NCBI GenBank assembly: GCA_913776885.1
Contig: CAJYQC010000118.1
Location: 1-54,922, forward strand
Reading direction: 5' to 3'
From: an uncultured Variovorax sp.
GTDB lineage: Bacteria; Pseudomonadota; Gammaproteobacteria; Burkholderiales; Burkholderiaceae_C
Length of the DNA stretch: 54,922 nt
The notes under the pieces are model-generated. The model was given only the letters and a program-made list of their open reading frames with translations, had not been told where the DNA came from and searched no databases. Of the stretch, positions 25,509-33,253 are shown piece after piece (positions within the stretch are counted from its first letter, which is position 1; the number at the start of each line of letters is the position of its first letter). Both the position numbers and the translations under genes were made by a program.

Positions 25509-25743
25509 GGCCCCAGTGTAAGGAGGCCTTGCGGAGGCCCCATGAAAGACATGGAAGGACATCGCGCCATGTGAGCAGTTGTTGCGGGGCCTTTGCTGGT
25601 GCCGCACTTTGGGATTACTGGGGCAAACCCCTGTCGCGCCGGCGCCCTGCCTCGGTGGAAACACTGAATAAGCGAGGACCCGGGAACGCGATGCCCACGG
25701 TATCCTGCCAGACGGCTCATGCCCCACCGAGGAGACACTACAC

Positions 25744-27489
25744 ATGAAACACCTGAGCGGTCTTGATGCCACCTTCCTGCACCTGGAAACGCCGGAAATG
25801 CCGATGCACGTGGGTTCGCTCAACGTGCTCGACCTTCCGAAGGGCTACAAGGGCGACTTCTACGAGGACGCCAAGAAGTTCATGGCCAGCCGCATCCACC
25901 TGGCCGACGTGTTCACGCGCAAGCTCGCGCTGATGCCCTTCGACATGACCAACCCGGTGTGGGTCGAGGACGACGACATCGACCTCGACTACCACGTGCG
26001 CCACATCACGCTGCCCAAGCCCGGAACCAACCGGCAGTTGCAGCAGTACGTGGCGCGGCTGCATTCGTCGCTCATCGACCGCAGCCGCCCGATGTGGGAG
26101 TTCTACATCATCGACGGCCTCAAGAGCGGCCAGGTGGCGCTCTACACCAAGGTGCACCACGCGGGCATCGACGGGCAGGCCGGCGTGGAAGTGGGCAAGG
26201 CTATCTTCGACCTGGAGCCCGCCGGCCGCGTGGTGAAGCCGCCGCGCTCGCGCCCGCGCGGCAACAGCTACCAGCTGGGCATGGCCGAGCTCGCGACCGC
26301 CGCGCTGCGCAACACGGCGCAGCAGTACGTGAAGCTTTTCAAGATGGCGCCGGCCATCGCACGCGCCATCAGCGGCCTGGCCAGTCCCGACGAGAAGGCG
26401 GCCGAGAAGGACACCGCCGCCGCGCCGAAGAAGTTCAACCTCTTCGCGCCGCGCACCTCGCTCAACGTGTCGATCACCAACCAGCGCACCTTCGCCGGGC
26501 GCACCATCTCGCTGGCCGAGACCAAATACATCGCCAGGCACTTCGGCGTGTCGCTCAACGACGTGGTGCTGGCCACCGTGTCGGGCGCGCTGCGCCACTA
26601 CCTGGCCGACAACAACGAGCTGCCCGCCAAGCCGCTGGTGGCCGGCGTGCCGGTGAGCCTGCGCGAGGCGGGCGACGACACGGCGAACAACCAGGCCAGC
26701 ATGATCCTCGTGAGCCTGGCCAGCGACATCACCGACCCGGTCCAGCGGCTGAAGGCCATCAACGCCTCGTCGAACAGTTCCAAGTCGACCATGAACCGCT
26801 TCAAGGCGGTGATCCTCGACGACTTCCCGACCTTCGCCGCGCCCTGGCTGGTGTCGGGCATCGCGTCGATGGTGGGACGCTCCGGCATCGTCAACCTGCT
26901 GCCGCCGGCGGCCAACGTGGCCGTCTCCAACGTGGCGGGCGCGCCGTTCCCGATGTACTTCGCGGGTGCGCTGGTCACCTGCTACTACCCGGTGTCCATC
27001 GCCAGCCACGGCACGGCCCTCAACGTGACGGTGCAGAGCTACAACGGCCGCATGGACTACGGCCTCATCGCCTGCCGCCGCGCCGTGCCCGACATCACCG
27101 AGATCGGGGACTACATGCTGGCCGAGCACAGGCTGCTGATGGAACTGACGCAGAAGCACCCGGCCGCAGCCGGCGCCGCGCCCGCACCGGTGCCGCCGAA
27201 GACGGTGGCGGAGCCCTCGGACGACGAGGCCGAGGCCGGCCCCGTTGCCGCCGCAAGGAAGAAGCCGGCCGCCCGCAAGAAGGCGCCGGTCAAGGTCGCT
27301 GCGAAGAAGGCGCCAGTGAAGGCTGCCGCGAAGGTGGCTGCGAAGGCTCCCGTCAAGGCGCCCGCGCAGAAGGGCGCCAGGACGGCCGCCACGACGGCCG
27401 CCAAGAAGGCCGCGCCCAAGGCCCCGGCCCGCAAGGCCGCCCCTGCCAAGCGTTCTTCGGGCTCCGCGTCCAGGGCCGCCGCTGCCTGA
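25744..27489 (+). CDS. WS/DGAT/MGAT family acyltransferase with lysine-rich tail
   Basis: A 581-residue wax ester synthase/diacylglycerol acyltransferase that esterifies fatty acyl-CoA to alcohols or diacylglycerol for neutral-lipid storage. The start MKHLSGLDATFLHLETPEMPMHVGS is typical, the active site is HHAGIDG (residues 138-144), and NVAVSNVAGAPFPMYFAGA matches the C-terminal family motif. The enzyme domain ends near residue 460. The remaining 120 residues are an Ala/Lys/Pro-rich tail (KKAPVKAAAKVAAKAPVK) like histone H1, not needed for acyl transfer. A GAGGAG site precedes the ATG. The next two genes encode phasin-like proteins. Confidence 0.93.
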   Translation: MKHLSGLDATFLHLETPEMPMHVGSLNVLDLPKGYKGDFYEDAKKFMASRIHLADVFTRKLALMPFDMTNPVWVEDDDIDLDYHVRHITLPKPGTNRQLQQYVARLHSSLIDRSRPMWEFYIIDGLKSGQVALYTKVHHAGIDGQAGVEVGKAIFDLEPAGRVVKPPRSRPRGNSYQLGMAELATAALRNTAQQYVKLFKMAPAIARAISGLASPDEKAAEKDTAAAPKKFNLFAPRTSLNVSITNQRTFAGRTISLAETKYIARHFGVSLNDVVLATVSGALRHYLADNNELPAKPLVAGVPVSLREAGDDTANNQASMILVSLASDITDPVQRLKAINASSNSSKSTMNRFKAVILDDFPTFAAPWLVSGIASMVGRSGIVNLLPPAANVAVSNVAGAPFPMYFAGALVTCYYPVSIASHGTALNVTVQSYNGRMDYGLIACRRAVPDITEIGDYMLAEHRLLMELTQKHPAAAGAAPAPVPPKTVAEPSDDEAEAGPVAAARKKPAARKKAPVKVAAKKAPVKAAAKVAAKAPVKAPAQKGARTAATTAAKKAAPKAPARKAAPAKRSSGSASRAAAA

Positions 27490-27543
27490 GGGCCAGCAGC
27501 AGGGCCAGTAACAGGGCAAAACCCGCAAAGAAAATTGGGGCAG

Positions 27544-27575
27544 TTGGACTAGTTTTCCGACCGTTCTAGTTTTCC
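27544..27575 (+). promoter_or_regulatory. Candidate promoter and direct repeat before the phasin-like gene
   Basis: TTGGAC (27544-27549) and TAGTTT (27567-27572) are spaced 17 bases apart. CTAGTTTTCC occurs twice (27549-27558 and 27566-27575), 17 bases apart, and could be a regulator site. The gene starts about 95 bases further on. Confidence 0.35.
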
Positions 27576-27669
27576 CGGCCTAGGCCCCCTGGAAGAAGAT
27601 AGGCCCATCGCGACTGATCCAGCTCCTGTTTCCTTCGCGAAGCCCATCAACTTCAAGGAAATCTCCATC

Positions 27670-28230
27670 ATGTCCACGCAGACCTCCATCGCCTCCGCAG
27701 CCGTCCACGTCGTCGGCCAGTACAACGACGCGGGCAAGACCCTGGTCGGCGCCTACCGCGCCGGTGTGCACCGCCTGCTGGGCGGCGCCGCTTCGCGCTA
27801 CAGCGACTTCCTCGGCAGCCGCCAGCTCCCGCTGGTGAGCGAGCAGGTCAAGGCCAACCTGATCGGCGCGCAGGAGAAGATCAACGGCTTCCTGGCCAGC
27901 CGCGTGGATATCGACACCGGCCGCATCGTCTCGGTGATGGACCGCGTCGCCGCCGGCACCACCAGCGGCATCGAAGCCGTCGCCGGCCGCGTGGCCCGCG
28001 TCGAATCGCCGGTCGCCACCTCGGTGATCAACGCCCTCGGCGCGCTGAACCAGCCGCTGGCCACCGTGTCGGTGCAGATCGCCGACCGCATCGCCGCCGG
28101 CACCAAGCAGATCGAAGCCCGTGTGAGCGGCGCCGAAGAAGAAGCCGCCAGGCCGGTGCGTACGGTGAAGGCCAAGGCTGCTGCCGCCAAGAAGCCGGTT
28201 CGCCGCGCTGCCGCCCGCAAGGCGGCCTGA
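27670..28230 (+). CDS. Phasin-like inclusion-associated protein with basic tail
   Basis: A 186-residue helical protein without a signal peptide. Repeating amphipathic helices (ARxxSYDFLGSRQLPLVSEQ-like, VDIDTGRIVSVMDRVAAGTT) fill residues 1-155. The last 25 residues are basic (VKAKAAAAKKPVRRAAARKAA). The composition, gene position after a WS/DGAT acyltransferase and before a second phasin-like gene, and the PhaM/PhaF-like basic tail suggest a storage-granule surface protein. No named family is certain. An AAGGAAA site lies about 9 bases before the ATG, and an intrinsic terminator follows the stop. Confidence 0.68.
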   Translation: MSTQTSIASAAVHVVGQYNDAGKTLVGAYRAGVHRLLGGAASRYSDFLGSRQLPLVSEQVKANLIGAQEKINGFLASRVDIDTGRIVSVMDRVAAGTTSGIEAVAGRVARVESPVATSVINALGALNQPLATVSVQIADRIAAGTKQIEARVSGAEEEAARPVRTVKAKAAAAKKPVRRAAARKAA

Positions 28231-28236
28231 TCCCCG

Positions 28237-28264
28237 GGGCGCCGCAGGGCGCCCTTTCGTTTTT
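28237..28264 (+). terminator. Intrinsic terminator
   Basis: GGGCGCC-GCAG-GGCGCCC forms a 7-base stem followed by TTTCGTTTTT. It lies 7 bases after the phasin-like stop. Confidence 0.8.
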
Positions 28265-28289
28265 CTACCGGCCCCTGGAGTACCACCGA

Positions 28290-28772
28290 ATGGCGACCCG
28301 TCCTGACGAAAGCGCAAAGTCGAACAAGAAGGTGCAGAAGAGGGCGGCGCCTGCAACGAGGAAGGCTCCGGCAGCCGTGAAGAAGACCGCGGCCCGCAAG
28401 ACCGCGTCCAAGGCGCAGCACGGGTCCGGTGAACAGCCCGGCAAGGCCGAGGGCCTGCTGCGCGCCGGCCTTAAGGCGCTGGACAACGTGCGCAACGACG
28501 TCGCCAAGCGACAGGCCAACGTGATCGAGGGCCTGCTCGGCATCGGCCAGGGCAAGGTGCCGAGCCTGGGCCTCGACAGCTTCGGCATCCGCAAGTTCGA
28601 GGATGTGTTCGACCAGCGCGTCGCCACCGCCATGCAGCGCCTGGGCATGCCCGACGCCGCCGAGGTGCAGGCGCTGCGCGACGAAGTGGCGCAACTGCGC
28701 GAGCGCGTGGCGCAGCTCGAAGCCGGCACCGGTGCCGGCGCAGCCACGGCCCGCGGGCGCGGCAGGCGCTGA
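28290..28772 (+). CDS. Phasin family protein with N-terminal basic segment
   Basis: A 160-residue protein. The first 45 residues are basic (KSNKKVQKRAAPATRKAPAAVKKTAARKT), the middle (GLLRAGLKALDNVRNDVAKRQANVIEGLLGIG) is amphipathic helix, and the C-terminus has a coiled coil (VQALRDEVAQLRERVAQLEAG), an arrangement seen in phasin/PhaI-PhaF-type polyhydroxyalkanoate granule proteins. It may bind both granules and nucleic acid. A TGGAGT site lies about 10 bases before the ATG, after the upstream terminator. The TetR gene follows by 26 bases. Confidence 0.72.
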   Translation: MATRPDESAKSNKKVQKRAAPATRKAPAAVKKTAARKTASKAQHGSGEQPGKAEGLLRAGLKALDNVRNDVAKRQANVIEGLLGIGQGKVPSLGLDSFGIRKFEDVFDQRVATAMQRLGMPDAAEVQALRDEVAQLRERVAQLEAGTGAGAATARGRGRR

Positions 28773-28798
28773 ACGGCAGGCAACGCAGCAAGCCGCTT

Positions 28799-29434
28799 GT
28801 GGCCAGCTCCAACACCACGCGCGACCGCATCCTGCAGGCCAGCCTCGCGCTGTTCAATGCGCAGGGCCTCGCGGCCGTGTCGACCCACAAGATCGCCGCC
28901 GAGCTGGACATCAGCCCGGGCAACCTGCATTACCACTTCAAGGCCAAGCAGCTCATCGTCGAATGGCTGTTCAGGCGCTTCGAGCAGCGTCTGGAGGCGC
29001 TGAACGGCTCGTCGGCCTCCATCGCGGCCATCGACGACCTCTGGCTGGCGCTGCACCTGCGCTTCGAGGCCATCGACGAGTACCGCTTCATCTACCGCGA
29101 CATGGCCTTCCTGGCCAGCGAGTACCCGGCCCTGGGCCAGCGCGCGCAGGCGCTCACCGCGCAGAACCTGCTGGCCGCGCAGACGCTGTGCGAGAGCCTC
29201 GTGGCCTCGGGCGTGATCGAGACCAGCGCCGAGCAGGCGCGCATCCTGGCGCTGCAGATGGTGTTCACCACCACCTGCTGGCTTTCCTTCGAGCGGCTGG
29301 TGCCGGGGCGCGAGGCGCTGGCGCAGGCCGATCCGGGCCTTGCGGCCTTCTACACGCTCACGCTCGTTTCGCCGTATGTTTCCGGCGAATCGAGGGCTTA
29401 CCTCGATTACCTGAGGGCCAAATACCTCGGATAA
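28799..29434 (+). CDS. TetR/AcrR family transcriptional regulator
   Basis: A 211-residue regulator. The N-terminal helix-turn-helix is TTRDRILQASLALFNAQGLAAVSTHKIAAELDISPGNLHYHFKAK overall, with GNLHYHFK as recognition helix. The C-terminal ligand domain has no recognisable ligand motif. The start is GTG at 28799 without a good ribosome-binding site; no ATG is near. It follows two phasin-like genes in the same orientation, 26 bases after the second, so a role in storage-lipid control is plausible but unproven. Confidence 0.88.
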   Translation: MASSNTTRDRILQASLALFNAQGLAAVSTHKIAAELDISPGNLHYHFKAKQLIVEWLFRRFEQRLEALNGSSASIAAIDDLWLALHLRFEAIDEYRFIYRDMAFLASEYPALGQRAQALTAQNLLAAQTLCESLVASGVIETSAEQARILALQMVFTTTCWLSFERLVPGREALAQADPGLAAFYTLTLVSPYVSGESRAYLDYLRAKYLG

Positions 29435-29524
29435 ATGCCGATGCCGTCCGACGGGGCATCCGCTCCGCAGGCCCCATGTTCGTCCTGAAGCAGATACAAG
29501 AGAAGCACACAGGAGCCATCCATC

Positions 29525-30310
29525 ATGACCAGCGCTACCGCCACATACACCAAGAAAGACCTCACTCCGCCGTCGCGCATGCTGCTGCTGGCCGAGGGCC
29601 GTGCACTGTGGGAGACCGGGGCCGGCATCGCCATGTGGCCGCTGCTGCAGCTCACGCCCCGCGGCGACGGGCATCCGGTGCTGGTGCTGCCGGGCCTCGT
29701 CGCAGGCGACGGCTCCACGCTGCTGCTGCGCCGCTACCTGTGCAGCCGCGGCTATGACGCCCACGGCTGGGGCCAGGGGCGCAATTTCGGCCCGCGCGAA
29801 GGCGTCGAGCAGGGCATGGTCGAGCTGCTGAAGAGGCTGCACGACGAGAGCGGCCAGAAGGTCAGCGTCGTCGGCTGGAGCCTCGGGGGCGTGTATGCCC
29901 GCATGCTGGCTTCGTCGTACTCGCACATGATCCGCGACGTCATCACGCTGGGCAGCCCCTTCTCGGGCAGCCCGCGCGCCACCAACGCATGGCGCGTGTA
30001 CGAAGGCGTGAGCGGCCAGAGCTCGCACGACCCGCGCCGCATGAAGTTCGTGCAGCCCACGCCGCCCGTGCCCACCACCTCGATCTTCAGCCGCACCGAC
30101 GGCGTCGTCGCATGGCGATGCAGCCTCGAGAAGACCGGTCCGCAGTCGGAGAACATCGAAGTCATCGCCAGCCACCTCGGGCTGGGCGCGCACCCGGCGG
30201 TGCTCTATGCGGTGGCCGACCGGCTGGCGCAGCCGCAGGGGCAGTGGAAGCCGTTCAATCGCGGGGTGCTGGGGCCGTTGGTTTATCCGGATCCGGATCG
30301 GGGAGCTTGA
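29525..30310 (+). CDS. Alpha/beta hydrolase fold protein
   Basis: A 261-residue alpha/beta hydrolase. VLVLPGLVAGDGSTLLLRRYL carries the oxyanion region, VVGWSLGGVYARML is the nucleophile elbow G-W-S-L-G-G (catalytic Ser), VITLGSPFSGS resembles lipases and PHA depolymerases, and VIASHLGLGAHP provides the catalytic His. No signal peptide is seen, so it is intracellular. Position beside wax-ester and phasin genes suggests a storage-lipid or PHA ester hydrolase. An AGGAG site precedes the ATG. Confidence 0.85.
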   Translation: MTSATATYTKKDLTPPSRMLLLAEGRALWETGAGIAMWPLLQLTPRGDGHPVLVLPGLVAGDGSTLLLRRYLCSRGYDAHGWGQGRNFGPREGVEQGMVELLKRLHDESGQKVSVVGWSLGGVYARMLASSYSHMIRDVITLGSPFSGSPRATNAWRVYEGVSGQSSHDPRRMKFVQPTPPVPTTSIFSRTDGVVAWRCSLEKTGPQSENIEVIASHLGLGAHPAVLYAVADRLAQPQGQWKPFNRGVLGPLVYPDPDRGA

Positions 30311-30321
30311 TCGGAATCGGC

Positions 30322-30364
30322 TGCCGGCCCGGAGCGGGTCGGCAACCATGCGGCACGTTGCCGC
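30322..30364. terminator. Two hairpins between convergent genes
   Basis: TGCCGGCCCG-GAG-CGGGTCGGCA (30322-30344, one G-T pair) and GCGGCA-CGT-TGCCGC (30350-30364) fill the gap between the hydrolase and the immunity gene. Neither has a T-tract, so termination is likely but not certain. Confidence 0.45.
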
Positions 30365-30367
30365 GCC

Positions 30368-30610
30368 TCACAGGTCGAGTTCTGCCCTGAGCTTCTTCCT
30401 GATGTGCTCCATCACGGACTTGTAGTCCGGATCGAAGATGAAATCGATCTCCGATTCGGCTGCGGACTCGATCTCCCTGAGCACATGCTCCTCTTCCGGG
30501 GCCAGATCGAAGCGTGCGAGCTTGCCGCAGATTTCCATCAGGATGGCCATCTTGCCTTGAGGCAGGGTGATGTTCACTTCCTTGTCGAAGTCGTACTTGT
30601 CGTTCGTCAC
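30368..30610 (-). CDS. Putative immunity protein for the colicin D-like effector
   Basis: An 80-residue acidic protein (KYDFDKEVNITLPQGKMAIL, then EEEHVLREIESAAESEIDFIFD) with no signal peptide, encoded directly after the T6SS effector. Its GTG start overlaps the effector stop codon (GTGA), which is the usual toxin-immunity coupling. Its sequence does not look like the ColD immunity protein from memory, so identity rests on position, size and charge. A cytosolic site of action fits a tRNase toxin. Base composition appears lower in GC than neighbours, typical of exchanged toxin cassettes. The ORF track extends upstream to 30832, within the effector gene, which I reject. Confidence 0.72.
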   Translation of the reverse strand: MTNDKYDFDKEVNITLPQGKMAILMEICGKLARFDLAPEEEHVLREIESAAESEIDFIFDPDYKSVMEHIRKKLRAELDL

Positions 30611-31743
30611 AGGCTGCCTCGCGTTTGGACGTTGTTGATCTGAGCAGGATTGAGCCGCCACCCGGAAAGAAAGTTGTGGGAAGTATCCGTCATGACGTTC
30701 AACCCGGTAGAGGGGTTGAGGTAGTGAACGACAGGGTCGCCACGATATGTCCCGTTGATCATTTGCGTGCCGGGATCCTGCACGTGGCCTTCCAGAGCCG
30801 ACTGGTAGTTCGCGGCTGCATTTTTCCCCCAAGGTTCGTTCACGCCGAAGTCCTTGGCGTGCTTGTACTTGGCCTGCAGCTGTTTCTTGTCGTACTGAAC
30901 ACCGGGCTTCGGCAGAGGGGGCGGAAGCCGGCGAACGACGGTGCCCTGCGTCGAAGGCTTACCCTCGACGGTCCGGCCGACGGGTTCGAGAGGCGAGCCG
31001 CGAGCGCTCTCCCCTGGCTTGGGCAGTGGCTCGGGCGCAGGCTTCTTCCCGCCGAGACCCACATGTGCAGCAGCCATGTCGAATGCAGCGGCACCGACTT
31101 GATTGGCCGCGGCGACCTGCTGCTCCGATCCGCCCAGCACACGCGTGGCCGCACCGGGTGCCCCGAAGAGGGGCCCCAGCAGAGCGATGCCCAGCGAGTT
31201 GCCGAAGCGCAGGTTCTGTTCGCTCAGCCAGGCGCTCTCGGCGCCTGAAATGCTGTTCTCCCAGCGAGGTCCGGGCGTGTACACGTCCTGCAGGAACGAG
31301 GTTCTTCTTTTGAGCTCCAGCGACTGTTCCGGCGGCAGGGGGTTCTTGCCGCTGTAGTGGTCGCTCAGCTGCTGGAGCTTCTCGTCCAGCGCCGACTTCG
31401 GGATCTCCTCGGGCATCTGTTCGCATGCCCGCTGGAAGGTCTTGGCCGACTGCAGTGCATCGGTCGGCTCCAGACGCGCGTCGCGGCCGTTGCCGATGAA
31501 TAGCCGCTCGTACCAAGGGAGCTTGTCGAACGCCGCCTTCTCGCGCTCGTACCGCTCGCTGCAGATGCCGGGCCGGCGCCGCAGCATCGGCCCCTTGGGC
31601 ACCTCGAAGGTCAGCACTCGGCCGAAGGTGCCGTTGCCGTTGAAGGCCGGGGTCGACAGGGGCGACGAAGACGAGGAAGAGGAAGAGGAAGAGGTGGACA
31701 ACACCTGTTCCAGCGTCTTCCTGTCGTCGGGCGTCGAACTCAT
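30607..31743 (-). CDS. T6SS effector with C-terminal colicin D-type tRNase domain
   Basis: A 378-residue effector. A run of ten serines (18-27) follows the start, then a region of unknown function, a weakly hydrophobic Gly/Ala part (180-232), a Pro/Lys linker (LPPPLPKPG), and a toxin domain from about 283. The toxin has QAKYKHAKDFG and INGTYRGDPVVHYLNPSTGLN and ends FLSGWRLNP, a colicin D nuclease match. Lys292, Lys294, His295, Ser360 and Trp362 align with colicin D K608, K610, H611, S677 and W679 (numbers from memory). Colicin D cuts the anticodon loop of tRNA-Arg. The ATG overlaps the DUF4150 stop (TGATG), and the immunity gene overlaps the 3' end. Confidence 0.88.
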   Translation of the reverse strand: MSSTPDDRKTLEQVLSTSSSSSSSSSSPLSTPAFNGNGTFGRVLTFEVPKGPMLRRRPGICSERYEREKAAFDKLPWYERLFIGNGRDARLEPTDALQSAKTFQRACEQMPEEIPKSALDEKLQQLSDHYSGKNPLPPEQSLELKRRTSFLQDVYTPGPRWENSISGAESAWLSEQNLRFGNSLGIALLGPLFGAPGAATRVLGGSEQQVAAANQVGAAAFDMAAAHVGLGGKKPAPEPLPKPGESARGSPLEPVGRTVEGKPSTQGTVVRRLPPPLPKPGVQYDKKQLQAKYKHAKDFGVNEPWGKNAAANYQSALEGHVQDPGTQMINGTYRGDPVVHYLNPSTGLNVMTDTSHNFLSGWRLNPAQINNVQTRGSL

Positions 31744-32090
31744 CAGGCCGACCCGTTCATCTCGCAAAGATCGCCATGGCGTGCCACGGCACGGCTTTCG
31801 ACGAAGACGGTCTGCGAGCCCGAGATGATCTTCACGTTGCCCGCTCCCAGCGAGACGCCCGAGCGCACGCCGCTTCCCGCATTGCCTGTGACGCCCTTGA
31901 CGATGCTGTCGATCATCAGCACCTTCTCGCTGCGCGCGAACACGGTGTGCGAGTAGGCGGCCTTCTCGGGTGGAAGGATCGACACGATGTCGAAGGGAAC
32001 GACCTGCGTGCCGACGATGCAGAAGTCGGGTACGACGTTGACCACCATGAAGCCCGACTCCGCATCGGCGATGTGCTTCTCGGTGTTCAT
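31743..32090 (-). CDS. DUF4150 PAAR-like spike protein
   Basis: A 115-residue PAAR-like protein that caps the VgrG spike tip in type VI secretion. VVNVVPDFCIVGTQVVPFDI and VTGNAGSGVRSGVSLGAGNVKIISGSQTVFVESRAVARHGDLCEMNG match the DUF4150 pattern, including the Cys and His residues typical of a metal-bound tip. It is a separate chain from the toxin, so the effector probably binds it non-covalently. Start overlaps the DUF2169 stop (ATGA). All five genes overlap and should be one transcript. Confidence 0.9.
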   Translation of the reverse strand: MNTEKHIADAESGFMVVNVVPDFCIVGTQVVPFDIVSILPPEKAAYSHTVFARSEKVLMIDSIVKGVTGNAGSGVRSGVSLGAGNVKIISGSQTVFVESRAVARHGDLCEMNGSA

Positions 32091-33253
32091 GCGGGCACTC
32101 CATGAACTTCCGCCATGCCCGCGGCAGCCTCGGCGATCGGCCGGTGGAACAGATCGACCGCCACCGTGTCGAGCTCCTGGTCCAGCGTGAGCCGCCAGGT
32201 CAGGTGCACGAGCATCTCGTCGAGGTCGACGTGGACCGTGTCGAGATGCATGGCCTCGCTGCGCTCGGTGCCGCCGCCGTCCCTGCACAGCGCCTCGATC
32301 CACAGCTGCGGCAGCTGGAACTCGATATGCGGCGCGGAGGCGAAGAAGCCGCTCATGCGCACCGACTCGTCGCCTCGCAGGCCGGCGGCCACGACCTGGT
32401 CGGCGGGCGCGTACTGGAAGAAGCGCTCGTCGAAATCGTCGGCGTAGTCCATGTACGGCTGTCCGGCATGACGCTGGCGCCAGGCGTCGTCGTAGGTGCC
32501 GGCCAGCGCGACGCGCGGCTGCCAGAAGCGTGCGACAGGGCTGAAGCCGGCGGGCTGCGCGTCCTCCTGGTTGGCGTGCTGCAGCGGTGCACCGGCGTAT
32601 TCGATCTGCGGACCGAAGAACGGCTGCCCGGTGGCGTGGCGGCCTCCGGGGTGGTCTTCGCGGGCTGCGCTGCCGAACCATCCGGTGCCGCAGGGGTTGG
32701 CTGCGTGCGTGCGGGGCTGGGCTGCTTCATCGTCTCCCTGGTCGAAGCCCCATCCGCCATAGGCGAGTTCATAGCGCAGCGGCACGGCGAGCGTGGGTTG
32801 CGGATCGGACAGGCCGCGCTGTGCGGTGTCCTCGTGCCAGTTCCAGTGCCGCGGGCCCGTCAGGCGCAGCGCCTTGTGCAGCAGCGTTTCCTCCTGCCGG
32901 CGCACCAGCAGCTGCGCGTGCCACTCGCTCGACGGCGTCCAGCCGAGGGCGTGCGCAGTGCCCGTCACGTAGACGTCGGCGCCGGGCTTGCGCAGCAGCA
33001 GGTCGGTCGCGGTGCGCAGGCTCGACAGTGGGGCGCGGCCGGCGTCCCACGGCTCGTCGGCAAAGACAGGTCCGCGGTGGAACGCGGCCGGCTCCAGGCG
33101 CCCGGGCGCTAGAACGAAGCTCGCGCAAACCACCACCACGTCGTGGAAGCGCCGGCCCGTGCCCATCTTGTCGAACTGGAAGTGCGCAAAGGGCGTCGCG
33201 TTGCGCAGTTGCGCGAGGCGCGGCTCGGGGATGGGCGGTGCGGGCTCAGCCAT
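32087..33253 (-). CDS. DUF2169 family T6SS adaptor/chaperone
   Basis: A 388-residue DUF2169 protein. LRNATPFAHFQFDKMGTGRRFHDVVVVCASFVLAP is the typical start, ADLLLRKPGADVYVTGTAH and FWQPRVALAGTYDDAWRQRHAG (a family motif) follow. Proteins of this family act as adaptors that load PAAR-like DUF4150 proteins and their effectors onto VgrG. It overlaps vgrG by 8 bases and the DUF4150 gene by 4, supporting an obligate loading unit for this effector. Confidence 0.92.
   Translation of the reverse strand: MAEPAPPIPEPRLAQLRNATPFAHFQFDKMGTGRRFHDVVVVCASFVLAPGRLEPAAFHRGPVFADEPWDAGRAPLSSLRTATDLLLRKPGADVYVTGTAHALGWTPSSEWHAQLLVRRQEETLLHKALRLTGPRHWNWHEDTAQRGLSDPQPTLAVPLRYELAYGGWGFDQGDDEAAQPRTHAANPCGTGWFGSAAREDHPGGRHATGQPFFGPQIEYAGAPLQHANQEDAQPAGFSPVARFWQPRVALAGTYDDAWRQRHAGQPYMDYADDFDERFFQYAPADQVVAAGLRGDESVRMSGFFASAPHIEFQLPQLWIEALCRDGGGTERSEAMHLDTVHVDLDEMLVHLTWRLTLDQELDTVAVDLFHRPIAEAAAGMAEVHGVPA

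Noticed and set aside
25509-25743. 235-base gap before the acyltransferase, with an 81-residue ORF
   Set aside because: The ORF has no ribosome-binding site or recognisable motif; the gap holds nothing I can support beyond the GAGGAG site of the next gene.
25738-27528. 596-residue minus-strand ORF
   Set aside because: Antisense of the acyltransferase; Gly/Arg/His-rich shadow.
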